A model generated the notes under the pieces. It saw nothing but the letters and a program-made list of their open reading frames with translations, searched no databases and was not told where the DNA came from. The position numbers and the translations under genes are program-made. This document shows positions 1-8,312 of a DNA stretch of 44,346 nt, one piece after another. Numbering within the stretch: position 1 is the stretch's first letter; each line of letters opens with the position of its first letter. Source of the DNA: Candidatus Babeliales bacterium (GTDB lineage Bacteria; Babelota; Babeliae; Babelales; RVW-14); NCBI GenBank assembly GCA_019746485.1, contig JAIERW010000016.1:1-44346 (forward strand). Direction: 5' to 3'.

Positions 1-47
1 TTTGATTGGCTATAAAATTAGCTAAATTAAACTAAAAAAGGTGGGGC

Positions 48-1289
48 ATGGTGGGGAATGAAAGAGAAGAGCATGGTGCTTATTGTCTGCTGGATACTGA
101 ACAAAAGCTGAAGCAAGGAATAGTGGGCGATCCAGTTGTTGATATTGTTGATACATTGTTGTTTAAGGCTATCACGATGGGCGCTTCAGACGTTCACTTG
201 CAGCCTGATAACCAGGTTTTGCGTGTTCGTTTGCGTGTTGATGGCTTTTTGCACGATCATGATACCTTTGACCACCAGCTTATGCCGCAAGTTCTTTCTC
301 GCGTAAAAGTTTTGTCGGCGCTTGATATTGCCGAAAAGCGGGTTCCGCAAGATGGTAAAATTAAAGTTATTCTCGATCAGCCTGGCGCGCAGCCAATCGA
401 TCTCCGTGTTGCTACCTTCCCGTCAATTTATGGTGAAAAAATTGTGGTGCGGATCCTTGACCGTTCGGCCAATATTTTGGCACTCGAGTCGTTGGGCATG
501 CGCTCTGATATTTTTGATGCGCTGTTGGGCATAGTTGCCCACCCTCAAGGTTTTTTCTTGGTGACGGGCCCAACTGGCTCTGGCAAAACAACAACGCTCT
601 ATGCCCTTCTTTCGCGTTTAAATAGTAATGAGCGAAATATCGTTACGATGGAAGATCCGGTTGAATATGATTTGCCTGGCATTACGCAAAGTCAGGTTAA
701 CAGCAAGACTGGCTTCGATTTTGAAAATGGCTTGCGTTCAATGCTGCGTCAAGACCCCGACGTGATCATGATTGGAGAAATTCGCGACAAGCAAACGGTA
801 CAAATTGCGGTGCAGTCGGCCTTAACCGGTCACTTGGTGCTGAGCACGTTGCATACCAACGATGCTGCCGGTGCAGTAACGCGTTTGCTGGACATGCAAG
901 TTGAGCCATTTTTAATTAACGCTACGTTGACCGGCGTTCTTTCACAACGCTTGGTGCGCAGCTTGTGCAACGCTTGCAAACAAGAAGTTGGTCTGACCGA
1001 AGATGAACAAAAAATTATGGATGCATACAACATCCAAACAGAATCGCGCTTTAAGGCCGTTGGCTGCAAGCAGTGTTTTAATGTTGGCTACAAAGGAAGA
1101 ACCGGCATTTTTGAATTGATTTTGTTGAACGACAGTATTCGCGATTTAGTTCTAAAAAAAGCTTCAGCCGATCTCATTCGGCATCAGGGTTTGCGTGACA
1201 ATATGCCGTCGTTGTTGCACGACGGTTTGCTTAAAGTTGCTCAAGGGGTTATTAGTCTTGAAGAGCTTTTGAGCGTTATTAACGAATAA
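48..1289 (+). CDS. GspE/PilB-family secretion or pilus assembly ATPase, short form
   Basis: This is a hexameric ATPase of the type II secretion / type IV pilus family, which powers pseudopilus or pilus extension from the cytoplasmic face of the inner membrane. Walker A is GPTGSGKTT near residues 174-182, Walker B is DPDVIMIGEIRD near 237-248, and the His box HLVLSTLHTNDA follows. A four-cysteine metal motif (CNAC near 308, CKQC near 342) favours GspE/PilB over PilT. At 413 residues it lacks the N-terminal N1/MshEN domain usual in this family and starts almost directly in the N2 domain (ASDVHLQP). The ATG at 48 follows a purine-rich GGTGGGG. No other secretion gene lies in the window, so GspE and PilB cannot be told apart. 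It could serve export of the many signal-peptide proteins nearby; that is inference. Confidence 0.9.
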   Translation: MVGNEREEHGAYCLLDTEQKLKQGIVGDPVVDIVDTLLFKAITMGASDVHLQPDNQVLRVRLRVDGFLHDHDTFDHQLMPQVLSRVKVLSALDIAEKRVPQDGKIKVILDQPGAQPIDLRVATFPSIYGEKIVVRILDRSANILALESLGMRSDIFDALLGIVAHPQGFFLVTGPTGSGKTTTLYALLSRLNSNERNIVTMEDPVEYDLPGITQSQVNSKTGFDFENGLRSMLRQDPDVIMIGEIRDKQTVQIAVQSALTGHLVLSTLHTNDAAGAVTRLLDMQVEPFLINATLTGVLSQRLVRSLCNACKQEVGLTEDEQKIMDAYNIQTESRFKAVGCKQCFNVGYKGRTGIFELILLNDSIRDLVLKKASADLIRHQGLRDNMPSLLHDGLLKVAQGVISLEELLSVINE

Positions 1290-1290
1290 A

Positions 1291-1317
1291 AAAAGGCCGC
1301 ACTCAGTGCGGCCTTTT
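1291..1317. terminator. Bidirectional rho-independent terminator
   Basis: A 12-bp perfect stem (AAAAGGCCGCAC / GTGCGGCCTTTT) with a TCA loop has A-runs on the left and T-runs on the right. It lies between two convergent stop codons at 1289 and 1322, so it can end transcription of both the ATPase and the M23 peptidase. Confidence 0.9.
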
Positions 1318-1321
1318 TTAA

Positions 1322-2533
1322 CTAATAAATATTCTGAGTCCATTCAGTTGGATCAACCGGCGTGTTGTGCACGCGCAGCTCCCAGTGCAAGTGGTAGCCG
1401 CTGGCATAACCAGTCATGCCAATTTTACCAATCGGGTTACCTTTTTTTACAAAGTCGCCTACTTCAACATCAAAAAATTCGTCAAGATGTGCGTAGAGCG
1501 TGGTAACGCCAAGGCCGTGGTCAATAACCAGTGTGTTGCCAGTCATTAAATAACGTTCTTTAATAATAACTTTACCGCTTTGGCTTGCCCACACAACGCT
1601 TTTTGGGTTGTTAACTAAATCAAGCCCTTTGTGCAAATAACGGCCACGTTCAGATGTTACGCGTACTTCTCCAAATGGCGTTGAAATACGTTGAATTTGT
1701 GTTGGCATTTCAAATGGTCCATTCCACATTTTTTGTTTAGCAGAATCTTGTGACCACTTACCAATTGCTTCTTCCAAGATTTTGGTGTTCATGCTGATTT
1801 CTTTTTCATGTTCAAGCTTTTTAGCACTCACTGAAAAACCGCTTTTTTGGCGCGGGAAGGGAAAGGCGGCGACTTCCGCCTTGGTAGTAAGCTTTACCAC
1901 GTTTTGTGCTGCGTCTTCAAGCTCGGCAACCAGCATTTGTTCTACCGGGTGTTCTTCGCAATCAACGGCAATAAAACATTCATAGGTGGTGGTGGTTGAA
2001 GAGGTTGGGTAGCAGTGGTAGGTGCGGCCCAAGAATGAAACGGTTGCTTTGTCTACCAGCTTGTTAGCCTGAATGCACAAATGCAGTGTTTTGCCTTGCT
2101 CAACTTTGTAGCTTGGTTTTAAAAAGTCTGCTTTGAGTGGCACGTTGTCTACAAAAAACTCCCAGCTGTGGGTTGCTTTGTTTGCGTGATAGCTCGAGTC
2201 TTGTGCTTGAACTTCAAAGCTGTGCTTGCCATCAGCTAGTTTGGTAGTGTCCAGTGAAAAGGGAAGTTCAAACGTGCGGCTGCGTACGTTGGTGTTGCCA
2301 ATGCTGTATTCTTGGCCGTCCAGGGTTGCCAAGATTTTGTTAATTTTATAATCATTGTCGGCGCTCAGAGAACAAGCAACGGTTCCTTGGCAGGTGCCGC
2401 CTTGTGAGATTCCGTTCAGGCTTACCACTGGCGCGCCTTCGTGTGTGAAGTACAAATAAATTTTATTGCCCAGCCAAAAGCTCGTGGTGCCGATTAAAAT
2501 AACGAGTAAAGGGATTTTAAGTTTGTGGAACAT
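1322..2533 (-). CDS. Membrane-anchored M23 family metallopeptidase
   Basis: This is a LytM/M23 zinc endopeptidase, likely acting on peptidoglycan cross-links in the periplasm. One transmembrane segment sits at residues ~5-28. The middle (~35-240) looks like beta-rich extracytoplasmic domains, with phrases such as HSFEVQAQDSSYH. The C-terminal peptidase domain carries the HxxxD zinc motif as HKGLD (near 298-302) and the HxH motif as HLHWE (near 380-384), so the catalytic ligands are present. It converges on the ATPase gene and shares its terminator. The start codon has only a weak purine-rich leader. Another exported protein, at 8930-9583, resembles a peptidoglycan amidase. Confidence 0.9.
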   Translation of the reverse strand: MFHKLKIPLLVILIGTTSFWLGNKIYLYFTHEGAPVVSLNGISQGGTCQGTVACSLSADNDYKINKILATLDGQEYSIGNTNVRSRTFELPFSLDTTKLADGKHSFEVQAQDSSYHANKATHSWEFFVDNVPLKADFLKPSYKVEQGKTLHLCIQANKLVDKATVSFLGRTYHCYPTSSTTTTYECFIAVDCEEHPVEQMLVAELEDAAQNVVKLTTKAEVAAFPFPRQKSGFSVSAKKLEHEKEISMNTKILEEAIGKWSQDSAKQKMWNGPFEMPTQIQRISTPFGEVRVTSERGRYLHKGLDLVNNPKSVVWASQSGKVIIKERYLMTGNTLVIDHGLGVTTLYAHLDEFFDVEVGDFVKKGNPIGKIGMTGYASGYHLHWELRVHNTPVDPTEWTQNIY

Positions 2534-2641
2534 GGCGTCTTTCTTTTCATAAAAAAATGGTTAATTCCGGACGAGTTTTTATTTTCTGTAAATTACCATA
2601 AAATAAACAGAGAGAGAATGAATTTATTGCAAGGATGCGAA

Positions 2642-4213
2642 ATGAAAGAAAAAGATCAATTGCTCGACCAAATAAAACGTTTGCCTCAAACGCCCGGTGT
2701 TTATTTCTTTAAAGATGAACTGGGCGATGTTGTGTACATTGGCAAGGCAAAAAATTTGCGCTCGCGTGTGGGTAGTTATGTAAAAAGTGGGGCCGACTTT
2801 CGTGCGCATGCCATTGTAGAATCAAGCGTTTCTCTTGATTTTATGGCAACGGAAACAGAGCTTGAGGCAATGTTGTTGGAAGCAAAATTGATTCAGAGCC
2901 ATAAGCCCAAGCACAATATCATGTACAAAACGGGTCAGCCTTTTTTGTATATCACTATTTCATCAAGCGAAATGCCACGGCTTTCTATTGTTCGGCAAAA
3001 AAAGACCAAGGGCACCTACTTTGGTCCGTTCATTGAAAAAGGCCCTGTACGTCGCGTCTTTGATTTTTTAATGAAAACATTTCGTTTAAAATTGTGCGGT
3101 AAAAAAATTGAAAATGGTTGCTTGTACTACCACCTGGGCATGTGTGCCGGTTCGTGCCGGCCCGACTTTGACAAAGCCGCTTACAAAGAGCGTGTTGAGT
3201 TGGCAAAAAAGGCATTAACGCAGGGCCATAAAAAGTTTCTGGCTTATCTTGAACAGCAGATCAAAGAGTGTAGTGCTAATCTTGAGTTTGAAAAATCACG
3301 TGAGCTACATGGTTACCACCAGGCTTTTGAGCGTGTTTTTAGCACGCTTGATGTTAAGCCATCGCGCGTTGAAGTGTTGGCGCGCAAGCATGTATGGATA
3401 GTTTCGCCAGACAACCGTGCGCTCTTTTTCTTTGTTGAGCGTGACGGTGTTTTAAACAAAAAGCGCATTTTTTACCTCCCGCTGCACGTTGAGGGTGATG
3501 CGTTGTTGCAGGTTGTTGTTGAATACTTTGCAAGCTATTATCGCATGATGCCACCGGCAGCAACCATTTTGATCAATTTTGAGATTCCCGAGCATGAGCG
3601 CAAGCTGATGGAACAATTTTTAGAAAGTTGGCATGAGCGCGATAACGAAATCTCCATTAGCAAGCCAACGCAAGAGCATCATGCTGGCATTGTGCGCATG
3701 GCGCTGATTCACGTTGAAGAAGAGCTTAAAAAACATGCAACCGTTGGCAAAGAGCTTAAGCGCCTGCTCAAGCTGCCGTTTGAGCCCCACACTATCGATT
3801 GTTTTGATATCTCGCACAAGCAGGGAATGGACCTTGTTGGTTCGTGCATTCGGTTTAAAGATGGCCAGCCCGACAAAGATAATTTCCGTCGTTTTAAAAT
3901 AAAAACAGTGCATCAAAATGATGATTATGCCAGTCTGCGAGAAGTCGTCTCACGACGCTATCATGATGTGGCCGAGCTGCCCGATTTAATTTTGATTGAT
4001 GGCGGCAAAGGGCAGCTGAGTGCGGTGCAGCATTTGTTTGAACAGGCTGAGTTTGTTAGTCTTGCCAAGCGTGAAGAGACTATTTTTTCAAAGCGTTTCC
4101 CGCAGGGCTTGGTGCTTGACCAAAAGACTCATGCGGCGCAGCTTTTGATTGCTTTACGTGATTATGCCCATCATTTTGCCATCAGTTATCATCGCTCGTT
4201 GGCAACGTTTTAG
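2642..4213 (+). CDS. uvrC: UvrABC system protein C, lacking the C-terminal HhH region
   Basis: This is the dual-incision endonuclease of nucleotide excision repair. The N-terminal GIY-YIG domain is intact (GVYFF...VVYIGKAKNLRSR, residues ~20-50). Four cysteines of the Fe-S/Cys-rich region are present (LCG...GCLYY...MCAGSC), then a UVR motif (LEFEKSRELH) and the RNase H-like 5'-incision domain (CFDISH, LIDGGKGQL, AHHFA). The protein stops right after AHHFAISYHRSLATF, where family members continue into tandem helix-hairpin-helix motifs; 523 residues against about 600. I chose ATG 2642, which has AAGGA 7-8 nt upstream. The frame is open back to 2525, and ATG 2618 is an alternative. The stop codon overlaps the converging gene's stop by 4 nt. 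Confidence 0.92.
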   Translation: MKEKDQLLDQIKRLPQTPGVYFFKDELGDVVYIGKAKNLRSRVGSYVKSGADFRAHAIVESSVSLDFMATETELEAMLLEAKLIQSHKPKHNIMYKTGQPFLYITISSSEMPRLSIVRQKKTKGTYFGPFIEKGPVRRVFDFLMKTFRLKLCGKKIENGCLYYHLGMCAGSCRPDFDKAAYKERVELAKKALTQGHKKFLAYLEQQIKECSANLEFEKSRELHGYHQAFERVFSTLDVKPSRVEVLARKHVWIVSPDNRALFFFVERDGVLNKKRIFYLPLHVEGDALLQVVVEYFASYYRMMPPAATILINFEIPEHERKLMEQFLESWHERDNEISISKPTQEHHAGIVRMALIHVEEELKKHATVGKELKRLLKLPFEPHTIDCFDISHKQGMDLVGSCIRFKDGQPDKDNFRRFKIKTVHQNDDYASLREVVSRRYHDVAELPDLILIDGGKGQLSAVQHLFEQAEFVSLAKREETIFSKRFPQGLVLDQKTHAAQLLIALRDYAHHFAISYHRSLATF

Positions 4214-4767
4214 CTTCGGGCAATTCTTACGTTGGCGCGGCCGCCTCTTATAAGATTGCGTGGTGTTTGTTTAAGAAAGCGTGCAATTACTGCTTTCATG
4301 CCAGGTTCTATGGTGCCATCGCTATTTATGAGCGGAAAATCTTCTCCTGGAAGCTTTTTAAAAAAACCAGCAGTGGTGAGTGAGCGTATGGTAAGTGGCG
4401 AGAGAATCTCTCGTTCGTTAACGCATACTGCCCGTAAATCATCGAGTACGAGCTGGTTGTCTTTGAATTTTTTGAGTTTTTTTTCTATTTCTTTAAGAGC
4501 TTTTTCGTTTAATTCTAGCGGTGGAACGGCAATGCGCAGATGTTTTTCTTCTTCATGACAGCCATCTATTTCTCTTATTGTTTCGAGTATTTTAGCATCT
4601 TCACTGCTTGAGTACACAGCTTGTTCGTCTTCTTCAGATCCTGGAGCGATTTCGTATTCGGTGTCTTGCGAATCTGATCCCGAATTTGCTGCTGTGTAGC
4701 TGGTGTTGAAAGTTGCTAACGTAAAAAAGCTGAACGTAATAAGAAAAGTAACTATTTTGTGCTTCAT
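4210..4767 (-). CDS. Exported protein of unknown function (tandem family member 1)
   Basis: I do not recognise this protein. It has a clear Sec signal peptide (MKHKIVTFLITFSFFTLATF, residues 1-20 onward) and an acidic Ser/Asp/Glu-rich stretch (~30-60). A helical C-terminal region follows, containing KEIEKKLKKFKDNQ and ILSPLTIRSL...FPLINSDGTIEPGMKAVIARFL. That region matches the layout of the next three upstream genes, so I infer one expanded family. The start at 4767 is preferred over an in-frame ATG at 4779 because GGAG lies just upstream of 4767. It is the distal gene of a minus-strand run and converges on uvrC. Confidence 0.75.
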   Translation of the reverse strand: MKHKIVTFLITFSFFTLATFNTSYTAANSGSDSQDTEYEIAPGSEEDEQAVYSSSEDAKILETIREIDGCHEEEKHLRIAVPPLELNEKALKEIEKKLKKFKDNQLVLDDLRAVCVNEREILSPLTIRSLTTAGFFKKLPGEDFPLINSDGTIEPGMKAVIARFLKQTPRNLIRGGRANVRIARS

Positions 4768-4851
4768 AAGAATCTCCATAAATTTTGCCCCAGACTTTAA
4801 AAATTGTTGTACTAAATTTAATAAAGTGTAGCGCAGAGCACAACCTATTTT

Positions 4852-5571
4852 CTAGAAACTTCCTGAATGTGGTCTTTTTGTTACGATCGCTATGCGATTT
4901 TCAATTAACTCAGCGAGCGGTCTGATGATGATTGTTGGTTTTTCATCGCGGTTGCAGATTTGTCGGACAAATGCCCTAATGAGCTGCTTGCCTAGCTCAG
5001 TTAGGGTGTTGTCTCTTTCGTCAATAATTGCAAAATACGTTTCTGGTATTTCTTTGCAAAAAAGCCGTTTTAACGTGGCAAGTGTTTCTGGGTACAGACT
5101 TGCTAATGGCTCGGTGCAGACATCGAGCAAATCGTAGAGTACTTCAGAGTCAGTCTGTGAAAGTTCTCTCAACTTTTTCTCGAGAGCTTCTGCTGTTCGC
5201 TTGTCCATTGCCATATCATAAATGGTAATAATATAAATACTTTCAGAAGGGGTTGCTTTGGCTCTTAGAAAGAGTTTTTTTTGGAGTATTTGCCTGAGGC
5301 TATTGCTTCTCTTTCTTGTTGGAGCGCTTTTATTTTCGTTGGATTGTGCTGCTTGCTGTTCATCTGGTGTTTCGTCAAAATCGTAGAGTGTATCAAGTAA
5401 ATCGTCTGCTGCTTGAGCAGCATCAATACTTTCTGTATCTGAGTATGTTGCAAATGAGTCTTGTGAGCGATCGCCTTCAAAGTCATTGTTTGCTGCTGCA
5501 GAGCAAATGTTACCGGCAAAAAGCAAGAGAGAGCACAAGCTTGCTTGTAACATTGGTACTGTGTGCTTCAT
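4852..5571 (-). CDS. Exported protein of unknown function (tandem family member 2)
   Basis: I do not recognise this protein. It has an N-terminal signal peptide (residues ~1-26, ending near ICSAAAN), an acidic low-complexity region (~28-90), a basic stretch (RKRSNSLRQILQKKL), then a folded-looking C-terminal part (~110-239). That part contains AEALEKKLRELSQTDSEVL, LYPETLATLKRLF and TELGKQLIRAFVRQ, which line up with the same segment of the 4210-4767 product. The gene follows the 5578-6234 gene by 6 nt, so the two are probably co-transcribed and translationally linked. Confidence 0.75.
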   Translation of the reverse strand: MKHTVPMLQASLCSLLLFAGNICSAAANNDFEGDRSQDSFATYSDTESIDAAQAADDLLDTLYDFDETPDEQQAAQSNENKSAPTRKRSNSLRQILQKKLFLRAKATPSESIYIITIYDMAMDKRTAEALEKKLRELSQTDSEVLYDLLDVCTEPLASLYPETLATLKRLFCKEIPETYFAIIDERDNTLTELGKQLIRAFVRQICNRDEKPTIIIRPLAELIENRIAIVTKRPHSGSF

Positions 5572-5577
5572 GGCTGC

Positions 5578-6234
5578 TTAACTTTGCTCAGCGTCGCTGC
5601 GAGGGCTGTCTGAAGGCAGATCGGTTATAATAATCCCCTTGCTTGTTATTTCTTTTTTGACGCTAAATCGAGATGATGTGACTCTTTTTAATTTTGATAT
5701 TCGTTTTTTTGGGGGGGTAGCATCTTCAATAATTATTTGTTTTTGTTGTTCCAGCTCCGATATTAAATAATACCAAAAAAAGCCTGTTGCTGATTTATAG
5801 ATAATTAATTTGATGCATTCGTTTAAAAATTCTGGAATTTTTTTATTGTTTGCAATGAGGTAAAAATTTTTATTTGGCGGTTGTGTAAGGTTGTATTGTT
5901 GGGCAATGTGAAAAATTTCTGGTGAGAGCTCGGCGTCTGTTTGATAATCAATCAAGGCATTAAGAATTATGGCGAGCATTGAAACAGCATCTTCTATCTT
6001 CAATTTTTTTGAGCGTTCTAATGCTTCGCACAGATCAACAAGCATTTGATGTACTTGCTCAAAAATGGGATAGATAATTTTGGTGTTGGTTTCGGTTATT
6101 GTTACAATTTTTTTTGAAACATCGGTGCCTTGTAATTTTTTTGGCCGCGATGAAGGTGTTGATGTTGCTGCGCCTTCAAGTGCGAATGTGCAAAAACTAA
6201 ATAACACGAGCCCAATAATTAATTTTTTCTTCAT
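5578..6234 (-). CDS. Exported protein of unknown function (tandem family member 3)
   Basis: I do not recognise this protein. It has a signal peptide (MKKKLIIGLVLFSFCTFALEG, cleavage near residue 22) and a helical middle (~45-110). Next come LSPEIFHIAQQYNL...FYLIANNKKIPEFLNECIKLI, which matches the neighbours' LSP...LI...G pattern, and a basic tail (KKRISKLKR). The start at 6234 has a strong GGGGAGAGGG Shine-Dalgarno sequence. The 192 nt upstream, to 6426, holds no gene; it is AT-rich and probably carries the promoter for this gene and 4852-5571. Confidence 0.75.
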   Translation of the reverse strand: MKKKLIIGLVLFSFCTFALEGAATSTPSSRPKKLQGTDVSKKIVTITETNTKIIYPIFEQVHQMLVDLCEALERSKKLKIEDAVSMLAIILNALIDYQTDAELSPEIFHIAQQYNLTQPPNKNFYLIANNKKIPEFLNECIKLIIYKSATGFFWYYLISELEQQKQIIIEDATPPKKRISKLKRVTSSRFSVKKEITSKGIIITDLPSDSPRSDAEQS

Positions 6235-6426
6235 GATCCCTCTCCCCTGTTAACGAATAAATTTGCGTCCCCAATAAAAAGTATTATTTTTATATTTTTA
6301 CAATAACCTAATTAAGAGCCATAAGTAAATAATATTTCATATTTGGATAAGAAATGTGTAGCAAGTCAGAGAAAGTATTATGGTAAAAGTTTTCTAGAAT
6401 GTGGGGTTGAGAGAAGGGAGATGGAG

Positions 6427-6876
6427 TTAGATTGAGATATCAAAAACGAGCGATTCTATCGCTGTTTTTATGGTCTCTTTGTGCGTAATAAGTACTAGGA
6501 AAAGCGTTTTGCTTATGTGGCTCAACCTACCTGCGGTGTCAATGATTAAATGCTTTGCGTTGTTTTCTAGGTTGGTATAAATGAGTGACGTAAGTTTGTA
6601 GTCAGCCAAATGCATGGTATCTGAAGGTGTTAATTGAGAAGGGCCATTATTTTGGCACAGCTGGCATAGTTGCTGAAATTTATCGGGAGCTTCTACGCTT
6701 AATCGTTCTAAAATACCAATAATCTTGCAGGCTTGATCGAATGAAATGGTAAGAGAGATTTCTTTTTTTGTGAAAGAAACGGTTTGAAGAGATTTGGATG
6801 AGCTGGCGGCAAAAAGGTTGGCGGACATGCTGATACTCAAGAAAGAAATTATGAAAAATAATCGGTGAGCGAGCAT
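6427..6876 (-). CDS. Exported protein of unknown function (tandem family member 4)
   Basis: I do not recognise this protein. The start at 6876 gives a good signal peptide (MLAHRLFFIISFLSISMSANLFA) with AGGAG 6 nt upstream; an earlier in-frame ATG at 6924 lacks both. The mature part is 149 minus ~24 residues and helical. It contains FQQLCQLCQ and LTPSDTMHLADYKL...LIIDTAGRLSHISKTLFLVLI, again following the LTP/LSP...LI...G layout of the other three members. The match is weak and would need a profile search. A terminator lies just upstream, so it must have its own promoter or depend on read-through. Confidence 0.7.
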   Translation of the reverse strand: MLAHRLFFIISFLSISMSANLFAASSSKSLQTVSFTKKEISLTISFDQACKIIGILERLSVEAPDKFQQLCQLCQNNGPSQLTPSDTMHLADYKLTSLIYTNLENNAKHLIIDTAGRLSHISKTLFLVLITHKETIKTAIESLVFDISI

Positions 6877-6898
6877 TGTGTTCTCCTGGTTTTGTGCT

Positions 6899-6936
6899 AA
6901 AAAAGGCACTCTGCTTTTGAACAAAGTGCCTTTTTA
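6899..6936 (-). terminator. Rho-independent terminator of the nfeD-SPFH-TPR operon
   Basis: An 11-bp inverted repeat (AAAAAGGCACT at 6900-6910, AGTGCCTTTTT at 6925-6935) has a 14-nt loop and a run of A on the left, read as U on the minus strand. It sits 7 nt after the stop codon of the TPR gene. Confidence 0.8.
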
Positions 6937-6942
6937 TGTTCC

Positions 6943-7293
6943 TTAAACTGCTGTTGTTTGTTTCTTTTTTATCAGCTTTCCTTGTAGTGCTAGAGCTGCT
7001 TTAACCGGCTTATTGCGCAGTTGGTAGCACGCATCAAGTTGGTTGCAAACCTTTCTGCTGTCGGGTCTAAAGCTTAATGCTACTTTGTAGTATCTAACCG
7101 CTTGTTTATAATCGTTACGGTTTTGTGCCAGTAGGCCCAGGTCACAGTAAATTTTGCAGGTGTCTTGGTTGTAAGCGTTGCGGCTGTAAAAGTGTGAATC
7201 TGCAGTGCTATGACGCGCAAAGAGCAAAAATGCCCACCAAAAAAAGAGTAAGGCGCCCAACAAAATAACCGATATTCTAACGCGTCTGACCAT
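6943..7293 (-). CDS. Small membrane-anchored TPR protein
   Basis: This 116-residue protein has one N-terminal transmembrane segment (ISVILLGALLFFWWAFLLFA, residues ~7-26) and about one and a half tetratricopeptide repeats (CDLGLLAQNRNDYKQAVRYY, then KVALSFRPDSRKVCNQLDACY). TPRs are protein-interaction modules. It is the last gene of a three-gene run, 12 nt after the SPFH gene, and a terminator follows. That context suggests a partner of the stomatin-like membrane complex; the specific function is unknown. Confidence 0.75.
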   Translation of the reverse strand: MVRRVRISVILLGALLFFWWAFLLFARHSTADSHFYSRNAYNQDTCKIYCDLGLLAQNRNDYKQAVRYYKVALSFRPDSRKVCNQLDACYQLRNKPVKAALALQGKLIKKKQTTAV

Positions 7294-7305
7294 TCCTACT
7301 ATCTC

Positions 7306-8289
7306 CTATTTTTCAAGATCTTTGAACAGCGTTTTAATACCACTCAACGAGCCCATGATAGCACTAGCTTCGTAGGGAACCAAGATAAGTTTGCCATTTT
7401 TGTCTTTCATCATTTCTGGTAACGCTTTAATGTAGCTTAGGGCGGTCATGTACGGCAGTGGGTCTTGGTTAGGGATTGCATCGCGCACCAGCTTAATAGC
7501 GTCAGATTCACCTTGCGCCAGCAAGCGACGAGCATCAGACTCACCTTGAGCGCGCATAACTTGCGACATTTTCACGCCTTCAGCTTCCAAGATATGGGCG
7601 CTCTTTTTGCCTTCAGCTTCAAGTACTGCTGCGGTTTTAAAACCTTCAGCTTCCAAAATATGAGCACGGCGGTCACGCTCTGCGCGCATTTGTTTTTCCA
7701 TCGCGTCGCGTATATCGCGCGGTGGATTAACTTCTTGTAGCTCAACGCGGTTGACTTTTACGCCCCATTTGTCGGTTGCTTCATCAAGAATTGCGGTAAG
7801 CTTTTCGTTGATCATGTCGCGTGATGTGAGTGATTCGTCCAGATCCAACGAGCCAATAATGTTACGCAAGGTGGTTTGCGTCAGCTTTTCAATACCTTGC
7901 GGCAAGTTGTCAATTTCGTATGTTGCAGCAATTGGGTCAGTAATTTGGAAATACAACAATGCGTTAATTTCCATAGTTACGTTGTCTTTGGTAATTACGT
8001 TTTGCTTTGGAAAATCGTACACACTTTCACGCAAATCAATACGATCAATGTAGCGAGAGAAACGATACATTTTCCCGCTGCGCGCTTCTTCTTGAATAAA
8101 GGTCCACAAGACTTGGCGTGGCTTGTCGGCAAATGGCATAACAAAGTTAAGGCCAGGTTTTAAAACGCTGTGAAAGCTACCAAAGCGTTCAATAACAATT
8201 ACTTCTGCTTGTTTAACTACGTAGGTAGCTTTGGCAAGCAAGAAAGCAAAAAACAAAAATACGATACAAAAGAAAATGAGAAAAATCAT
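7306..8289 (-). CDS. SPFH/band 7 stomatin-like (slipin/QmcA type) membrane protein
   Basis: This is a stomatin/prohibitin-family protein that forms large membrane-associated assemblies and often supports proteolysis or lipid microdomains. It has an N-terminal membrane segment (residues ~1-20), a band 7 domain (YVVKQAEVIVIERFGSFHSV through VNRVELQEVNPPRDI) and a coiled-coil part with repeated E/Q-G units (HILEAEG, AVLEAEG, HILEAEG, VMRAQGESD, LLAQGESD). The length of 327 is normal for the QmcA/YbbK type. AGGA precedes the start. It lies 23 nt downstream of an NfeD-like gene; this pairing is widely conserved and supports the call. Confidence 0.92.
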   Translation of the reverse strand: MIFLIFFCIVFLFFAFLLAKATYVVKQAEVIVIERFGSFHSVLKPGLNFVMPFADKPRQVLWTFIQEEARSGKMYRFSRYIDRIDLRESVYDFPKQNVITKDNVTMEINALLYFQITDPIAATYEIDNLPQGIEKLTQTTLRNIIGSLDLDESLTSRDMINEKLTAILDEATDKWGVKVNRVELQEVNPPRDIRDAMEKQMRAERDRRAHILEAEGFKTAAVLEAEGKKSAHILEAEGVKMSQVMRAQGESDARRLLAQGESDAIKLVRDAIPNQDPLPYMTALSYIKALPEMMKDKNGKLILVPYEASAIMGSLSGIKTLFKDLEK

Positions 8290-8312
8290 GAGAGATCCTA
8301 AAAAAATATCTG

